Below, one piece after another: positions 57,891-64,000 of a DNA stretch of 64,000 nucleotides. Source of the stretch: Capitulum mitella (Eukaryota; Arthropoda; Thecostraca; Pollicipedomorpha; Pollicipedidae); the NCBI GenBank assembly GCA_030062745.1, contig CP099853.1:2170001-2234000 (forward strand), written 5' to 3'. Each line of letters begins with the position of its first letter. The first letter of the stretch is position 1. Both the position numbers and the translations under genes were made by a program. The notes under the pieces are model-generated. The model did no database searches, had not been told where the DNA came from, and saw only the letters and a program-made list of their open reading frames with translations.

Positions 57891-59617
57891 TAGGGGAGAC
57901 CGGGGTCAAATGTTACATTTTTTACCTTTTCGATCCTGGAACGAAAATATTCCGGGTTGGGGAACATTTTCTCGGGTTTTCACAAACCCTAATATTTTGC
58001 CTTTGTAGCGGATATGAAACGATCCCGAAATAACGACTTTAAGGTATCGAAATTACTGTTTCAAAAAGTCACTTCAGCTGTTACAATTAACCCCAGGTAC
58101 GGGGTGAATTGTAACAACACCTAGGGTCAAATGTAACATGTTAGCTAATGATGCAGTGGTGTAGTGAAAGCCACTTTTGTCGAAAACAGCCTTTATTGAA
58201 CAACATTGTATCTTACATCGTGAGTCTTTCCTGGATTAAAATCACAGCTCCAATACAAAAATACGATTTCGCAACGGCGTAAAGCTCAAGCACTCCAGTA
58301 GCTCTTCCTGAATTAAATAACAGCTCTACCTTTATCGGCCAAGAAACGAGCTTCATCAAAAGCAGAAGACTTCTTCATCATCACCACTGCTTTCCCTGCG
58401 TGCTGTCTTCCGAGCCCTCTTCCCACCAGCCGTCGTCTTCTTCTCTTCATGCTTGTCCTTGTCAAGATTGAGCTTCTTCAATGCTTGTTTGCAATCTTTT
58501 CGACTCTCTTTTAGCTCTATCGCTCTCTTTTCTGGAGTGCCAGTCAGAATTGCAGCCTTTCGCTTTCGACCCGCACGGCTGTTTTTTTTTCTTGGACCTG
58601 CCTTGGGTAGCGGCCGAATCGCTTCAGGGGTGAACTGCTTCGAGGCGATCCCCGATGGACGAGATTGTCCGATCCCCGATGGACCAGGCTAGTCGATCCC
58701 CAATATATCAGCCTCTGCAGGAATGATGCATGATATATATCAACCATGATGCATGGATATAATAATGTATTTTCAATGTAACATTCAGAGAAAGACAAAT
58801 TGAACTATATGCAAATGTGCCCAGAAATATCCAAATGAAGTCAAACTAGACTTATTTAATCAATAAAATAATCAATAAATAAAGTAAGAAAGTATCTTAA
58901 TAAATCCGCTGTGAAGGTGAAACATCTACGGTAAGACCACGGTGACTAGCCGCCAAGAATGTAACCACGTCTTAAAATTAAAACTGACAAAACAGTACAT
59001 AAGAGATAAATCAGGGACTGGTGACAATAATACCGTAAGTATGATTTTTGAACAATATTGATACCGAATTTGGGGACGAAATTGCATGTTGATTAATTGG
59101 ACGGGGCATGTTTCCATAGCCTCCGCCCCCAGTGGTTACATTTATGCCAAGTGCATTGATATTTTACATAAATGTAGGTTTAATGGTCTGGCCATGGGGT
59201 CAATTGTAACACTGTTATATTTGATCTCAGCAAAAATGCTACAATTGTCCCCGTCACGCCACGCCATCTTTGAGACAAAAATGACGAAAAAAAGGCGGCG
59301 TGGGTGGCAACTGATGCGCTTATTTTTTGACCAAGTACCCTCACCCACCCCACACAAACTCTTAAACCCGTGTCTAGTAAGATACGTGAATGAGCTGATC
59401 ATATTAAAAAATAAACAGAGTTACAATACACTCTAAAAAACACAATTGTGAAAAGCACAATCGACTCATCCGCCGCACCGGCCTGAAACCCCGTGAGGAA
59501 AAGGAACAGCTTACTGCGCATGTCCAGTAGTGCCTCCAGGGTCATCCATTTGTAAGTTTCGAAGTTAAAGCGTCTGTTGCAATTGCCCCGTGTTGCTTTT
59601 GACCCTGGTCTTTCCTA
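57891..59617 (-). mobile_element. pogo/Tigger-like DNA transposon, internally decayed
   Basis: The element starts TAGGGGAGACCGGGGTCAAA and ends with the inverted counterpart TTTGACCCTGGTCTTTCCTA. It therefore has about 25-bp imperfect terminal inverted repeats flanked by TA, the target typical of the Tc1/mariner-pogo group. Subterminal copies of GGGGTSAATTGTAAC occur at 58100-58114, 58124-58138, 59196-59210 and (inverted) 59240-59252. The only coding remnant is the transposase C-terminus on the minus strand at 58356-58688. About 1.7 kb is shorter than a full autonomous copy usually is. Confidence 0.85.
58356..58688 (-). pseudogene. C-terminal remnant of a pogo/Tigger-type transposase
   Basis: The minus-strand frame reads QFTPEAIRPLPKAGPRKK, then GRKRKAAILTGTPEKRAIEL, then a lysine-rich coiled tail, and ends at TGA (58358-58356). 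This order is characteristic of the tail of pogo/Tigger/jerky-type transposases: an FTPE-IRP-PKA segment, a basic GRKR cluster, an AILT-TPEK box and a charged tail. The tail follows the DDE catalytic domain and probably helps nuclear import and DNA contact. The catalytic domain and N-terminal helix-turn-helix are missing. Upstream the frame runs into a small tandem repeat (GATCCCCGATGGA) and a stop. The remnant sits inside the TA-flanked element, as expected. Confidence 0.85.
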
Positions 59618-59745
59618 CACGTTCAGACTCCTAAAAAAAAAACGAAATTGGGGCACTGAGGTCGCTTACACCACTGGCAGATTACAGAAAGTTCACTTTA
59701 ATACGGCAAGTTAAAAGCAGCTTTAAAACATCAGTTTCCAACTTC

Positions 59746-59868
59746 ACTAAGGGCGCAACCAGGATTTCCTTAAGGGAGGGGGGGGGGGCGGGGTGGAGCT
59801 CAATGAGAACTGAAATTACACAAAAGCTGCCCGCTGGGCAGACTGTGTGCAATGGGTTTTACTAAAAA
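59746..59868 (+). repeat. Dispersed short repeat, copy C
   Basis: GGGCGCAACCAGGATTTCCT, then TAAGGGAGG, a G-run, GAGCTCAATGAGAACTGAAA, and ACAAAAGCTGC to GTGCAATGGGTTTT. It matches copy A at 19511-19620 and the inverted copy at 55434-55554. It lies about 130 bp right of the pogo-like element. Confidence 0.75.
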
Positions 59869-60714
59869 CTGTGAGCCTAAGGATGGGGAAGCGGGCTCCC
59901 TTTTGTGAAGCGCCGGTGAAGTTCACCTACTTTTTCAGGACCACAGCTCTATACGACGGCCCAGGCAAGATTGTCTCCGGAGGTCCCGGAAAAGTCTCTA
60001 ATGCTACAACCTGGCCAATGGCAATGTTGGAAGGGCAAGGAGTCAGCCAAGCCCCAGCCAGGAAAACACTCATTCGTGTGGGGTTGGGTTAACCTTATGT
60101 TTTACGTTCCGGGTGATTTTCGATTAACAGGTTGGACATGCAACGTGTCATTTGACACAGCGGAACAATCTTTACTGTCACACCCATGCTCTGTTCCATC
60201 CCGTCACGCCTATTGCTGCGTTACAGGTGGCATGATCCGAGCAACTGACTGAGGTTGAATCCAGAGACTCTACTGTGTTGATTTAATAATGGGAAATACG
60301 ATGGGAACTGTTCATTAACTCGTTGCTCTTTGCAGACAAAATTTAAGAAATATGTAGCGACTTTGCATATTTCAGCGGAAATTATCGGCATCAACAAAAC
60401 TTTGATTCACGAATTACGTTCTGAACCGTTTTTCATGCCCGAACTGGGATACAATGCAGAACCGGCGATAACGCGAACTATCATGTTTGCCGTAGTCCTA
60501 CAAAACGTCGCCCGTTTGGCAGGGGTGTCGATTTGTATTCGTTTGAGAGGGTCCTGCTCCACCCAATCTTGGTTTCGGCCCCTCCAATATTTTCTGCGAG
60601 TTTTGAAGGGAAATGAGTAATAATAACGAAAAGAACGGCTGCAATAAATAAGAGATAGACAGAAAGTAAAGAATAAAATGTAAAGCGATATATCTTTTTT
60701 TCTATTTTCTATAT
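59869..60714. other. Unassigned sequence
   Basis: Short frames only, nothing recognised. Confidence 0.5.
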
Positions 60715-60740
60715 ATAAATACACACACACACGCACACAA

Positions 60741-60785
<45 letters not shown>

Positions 60786-60787
60786 CC
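60715..60787. repeat. Compound (AC)n(AT)n microsatellite
   Basis: Imperfect AC repeats are followed by an uninterrupted AT run. Confidence 0.95.
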
Positions 60788-62250
60788 TGTGTACATCGGG
60801 ATAAATGCATATTTTCAGTTCATGAGTAGTAACAAAAAAACTTATAAATTTCCGTTAGTTGAAGTAAAGTGGGCTAAATCCGTTGAGAAACCAACATCTG
60901 GGCGGAGGTTAGGTTGTTGGGCCCTGGGCTCGTCCCCCTCCAATCATTTACAGAAATCGACATCCCTGCCGTTTGGCAACGTATCCGACCCCGTTAGACG
61001 AGATACTCACTTCTCGGACGAGCAGCAGGGTCCTTGGATTCGGGCAGGTTCTTTGCCGATCTTACTGAGCTCACCGAGATGAAAACCCTCGCTCTGGCAG
61101 CGCTCACTCACTCTCTCACTCTCTCACTTGACACTGTGCTCCATGCAGCAATCCGGGATCAGTCATCGTCCCCATTGCCGCCATGGCAACAAGTGCCGTC
61201 GGATCTAGAGAGTGGAAGTTGCAAAGGGGTCATGACGAATGACCCCCAGAAGTCGACAATGCTTTACCCGTTTAAAGATGCCCTCAAAGGAGAAAGTGAA
61301 GTCGCTTCAGGTTTGGGTGTGTTCATATCTTTGCGTGAAAAACATCCAATACTGATTCGCAGGCAAAAATCGCATATTTAACAGTTTCTCAGCCCAAATC
61401 TCAGTGCGACTCTAACACGTGACCTTCTGACAGTTGGGACCATCCCAAAAGAGTACAATGGACCCGTTTCCGTTAGCGCTCTCCGCCTGGACTCAACAGG
61501 CAGTGATGGCTGACGACGTGAAAACAAAAGCCTCGCCATCCTCCCGACCTGAGATCACTGGCGTCACGGAGCGTCCGGTTTCGAATTTGACCTTCAGCGC
61601 CATGTTAGTCTGGATTACAGGGTATCATTTACATCTGCCGACTTTGGATGCTGGAACGATTATTTAAGGAACCATTTGAAATTAGAGTGGACCGCATATC
61701 AGTCACAGTCTTTTAATACAGGAGCGTGGATCTCCTTCGTTCGATCTCCAAACCATCTTGCATGGCGGAGTGCTTATTCCATCGCCGTGAACTCAGCCCT
61801 CAACAGTAAAAATAGCACAGAAGTTTTGCAGTCAATGAAAGTCTAACAATAGTAGTCTGACAACAGAAGTCTCTCAGTCTCTTAACACTCTCCGCCGCAC
61901 GGTTAACGAATGGCGAACGACGTATAATGTGCATCTTCGAGATATTATCTTCACTGCGGAGCAATTAAAATTGGTTTTGGTTAAAAGTAAGTTGTTCAAT
62001 ATACATCGGTCTATTCGGGCCCAAGGGATTCGGACATCTCCAAGGCTCGAACCCATAAAATCAAATAATCAGAAGTGTTCCATATCTGCGGCATTTCTCG
62101 TTAACGACGCCATCACTAAGAAGTCCCTTCTCCCTCGTCAATTTTCCACCACTGTTTTCTACATCATTCTAACCCATGTCGCATTTCGTTTAACTCTTCT
62201 GACCGCCAGATTGACGACTGAAGTTCAGCAATGAGGCGTTCAAGCAAAAT
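60788..62250. other. Unassigned sequence
   Basis: Short (CTCACT)n near 61103-61127. GCCGCCATGGCAAC at 61177-61190 is a weak half X-box. No recognised gene. Confidence 0.45.
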
Positions 62251-62313
62251 TCCAGATACCAGATGCCAAGCCAGATACCAGATACCTTGAGCCTTTGCGA
62301 GCCAAAGGCTCAA
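62251..62313. repeat. Short CAGATACC repeat and perfect 11-bp hairpin
   Basis: CAGATACC/CAGATGCC units (62254-62286) are followed by TTGAGCCTTTG (62287-62297), a 5-nt loop, and CAAAGGCTCAA (62303-62313), a perfect stem. Confidence 0.85.
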
Positions 62314-63357
62314 AATACTATGAACAGCAAAGAAGATGGCTTGTATATCTGTTCAGTTTTTCAACTGATATTGCGGTTTTAATTTCATACCGCAAAATTT
62401 AATATTCTTGTACACATCTGCACGTCATCCTCATTATGCGTACGTTTAAGGCAAATACAAAGCATATGGTGGACGAGGGAGGCCAGTTGGTGGAAGAAGC
62501 CACTTGCAGGTTCTTCCAGCATTAACAAGACCAGATCATATAATTAAAAGACATCAAAGCGTCAGACACCAGAGCAGATGATTCACACAAACAACGCATA
62601 AGCTTCAGGTTCTCAGGGATGTCCTTTCTGATGTTTTTGAACTTAAATTTTGTCCAGCTCTTGGCTCTGAATTGCCAGAAAAAATGCCTCGACGATAAAA
62701 ATCTAAGCACTAAAAAAACGCCCATTCTCGCCAGTTACCAGTCGCGTTATGGTCGTCAAGGTATCCGCACATGTTGTGCGTGTTGCCAATATGTTTGGTA
62801 AGTGCGCCTCATTTAAAGTTTCTGCGCAATAAAAACTTGTCATTTGACGCCCAGCGTCCTAGCTTAATCTCGTCATTTCTGGCATGCTCGGACCTCACCA
62901 GCCGAGCATTCCTCCGGTCCTGCAGGTCCTCAACACGGCGTCACACCAGCCAAACGGCACCACTCGGCTCGATGTTTTTATTGGCGTCGAGACAGAGGAG
63001 CGAAGAGTAATGGCTACCGCCGGTGACGCCGCCGCGCCGTCGACATCTGCACCCACTCACCAGGTCCGGCATCACATAAAACACGGCTTCGAACACGATA
63101 TTTACACCGCCCGGGGCGAGGCCGCCCACTTCGCTGGAAGACGGCGAACAACGCGACCAGACAAGACGTCTCCACGAGTTGGAACGTGACCGGAGCCCCC
63201 CGGAGACCTGGCCTGGTCCGAACAGACGCCGACCGACATGATCAGGGCACCTGACACCAAACGGGAGGTTCACGTGGCGGCGCAGGCGGTCCACGAATCT
63301 CTCCTGTCGTTCCAAAGACTACCATCCGCCTGCAACCCGCTAAGACGAACCACACGT
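62314..63357. other. Unassigned sequence, CpG-richer from 62880
   Basis: AT-rich to about 62870, then increasingly CpG-rich. A 124-codon minus frame (62941-63315) is not recognised. Confidence 0.45.
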
Positions 63358-63440
63358 GGTCACGGTCCGTTACGACGCCACAATACGCGAGGCCACGGCC
63401 CGTGACGACGCCAGGCGACACGAGGTCGCGACCCAGTCGC
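63358..63440. repeat. Tandem repeat, 33-bp unit, about 2.5 copies
   Basis: GGTCACGGTCCGTTACGACG, then CCACAATACGCGA, is followed by GGCCACGGCCCGTGACGACG, then CCAGGCGACACGA, and a third partial unit. Confidence 0.75.
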
Positions 63441-63893
63441 AGCCTCCCTGAAGGACGCCGGGACGGAAGACCGGAGAGAGAATGCTCGCCCTAAGAGCAA
63501 ACACCAAACGAGGAACATGGCAAGGGCAGTCGGCGAGGACTGGCTACACACTAAAAATGGACGGGGATTCTGGGACATCATACGCAATGCGGGATCGTCT
63601 TCAAGAAACGTCGAGAGCAAACGCGAGGAAGGTAAGCTATCATATGGCCTCTTTCTCCAACTGCAGACTGGAGACCCGACAGAGAAGAGCAAGGCTATAA
63701 CACGAGTATAAGGCCGCACGAGACGCAAATGCGATGGAACTTTCACTACGGGGACTTCAAAATACCGACACGCGAGACGGCAAATCGCTCTCACGAGAAA
63801 CCACAGAAACCACGCCGTAATCGGCATCTCAGAAGGCACCTGAACACCGGCTGGTCTACCGCACGCAGACTGGTTCCTGAAGAAAACATTCAA
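63441..63893. other. Unassigned CpG-moderate sequence
   Basis: Short frames on both strands, nothing recognised. Confidence 0.4.
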
Positions 63894-64000
63894 CGTGATT
63901 GGCCACCGAGAACGGCAATACGCTGTGATTGGCCGCCGATGACATCACTCGGCTGTGACTGGCCGCCGGCCGCGACGCCCGACTGCCGTTGGCTAAACGG
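63894..64000. promoter_or_regulatory. 30-bp-period array of reverse CCAAT boxes with CRE-like site
   Basis: ATTGG at 63898 and 63928, ACTGG at 63958 and GTTGG at 63988 are spaced exactly 30 bp apart, within a TGTGATTGGCCGCCGA core. A CRE-like TGACATCA lies at 63940-63947. It is a degenerate 30-bp tandem repeat and could also act as an NF-Y-type promoter array. It may continue beyond the window. Confidence 0.5.

Overview
The window looks like gene-poor, repeat-bearing nuclear DNA of an animal, most likely an invertebrate. Nothing suggests bacterial or viral DNA: there are no tightly packed ORFs, ribosome-binding sites or operons. Most of the sequence has moderate composition and is split by frequent 0.2-0.9 kb islands that are very rich in G+C and in undepleted CpG. 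It carries dinucleotide microsatellites, minisatellites, piggyBac-like and pogo-like transposon remnants and Penelope-like repeat ends. An arthropod is my best guess, from the unmethylated-looking CpG content and the transposon mix. No gene of known function other than a transposase remnant could be recognised by eye, so this may be intergenic DNA or a very long intron.

Layout. 0-5 kb: an AT microsatellite, then a complete 1.2 kb TTAA-flanked piggyBac-like non-autonomous element (988-2199) and a decayed fragment of the same family (about 3921-4395). 6-24 kb: ordinary sequence alternating with CpG-rich islands, some holding promoter/enhancer-like motifs (an RFX X-box with CCAAT near 9.58 kb, homeodomain and octamer-like sites near 10.5 kb), short repeat elements near 19.5-20.5 kb, and a perfect 19-bp-stem palindrome at 23.11 kb. 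25.3-26.5 kb: a second complete copy of the 1.2 kb element, inverted relative to the first. 26.6-42 kb: more CpG islands, 43-bp and 28-bp degenerate tandem arrays, an orphan 244-codon ORF, and the best promoter-like segment of the window (41.16-41.40 kb: E-box, ETS, CCAAT, palindromic X-box, then an ATG in a YY1-like context).

43.4-48 kb is a minisatellite cluster: five unrelated tandem arrays (43/44, 22, 35, 30 and 31/44 bp units) lie within 4.5 kb. They create long but meaningless open frames. 52.1-52.5 kb holds three units of a Penelope-like repeat end, one inverted. 55.4 and 59.75 kb carry copies of a small dispersed repeat. 57.9-59.6 kb is a pogo/Tigger-like element with TA-flanked inverted repeats and the decayed C-terminal tail of its transposase on the minus strand. 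The right edge (63.9-64.0 kb) has four CCAAT-type boxes at exact 30-bp spacing and may run beyond the window.

The elements do not form a pathway. The window is best read as a regulatory or intergenic landscape shaped by transposons and tandem duplication. The least ordinary signals are the direct-repeat arrays of nuclear-receptor half-sites inside the piggyBac-like element, the minisatellite cluster, and the candidate promoter at 41.2 kb. All functional statements about promoters and short ORFs are inference.
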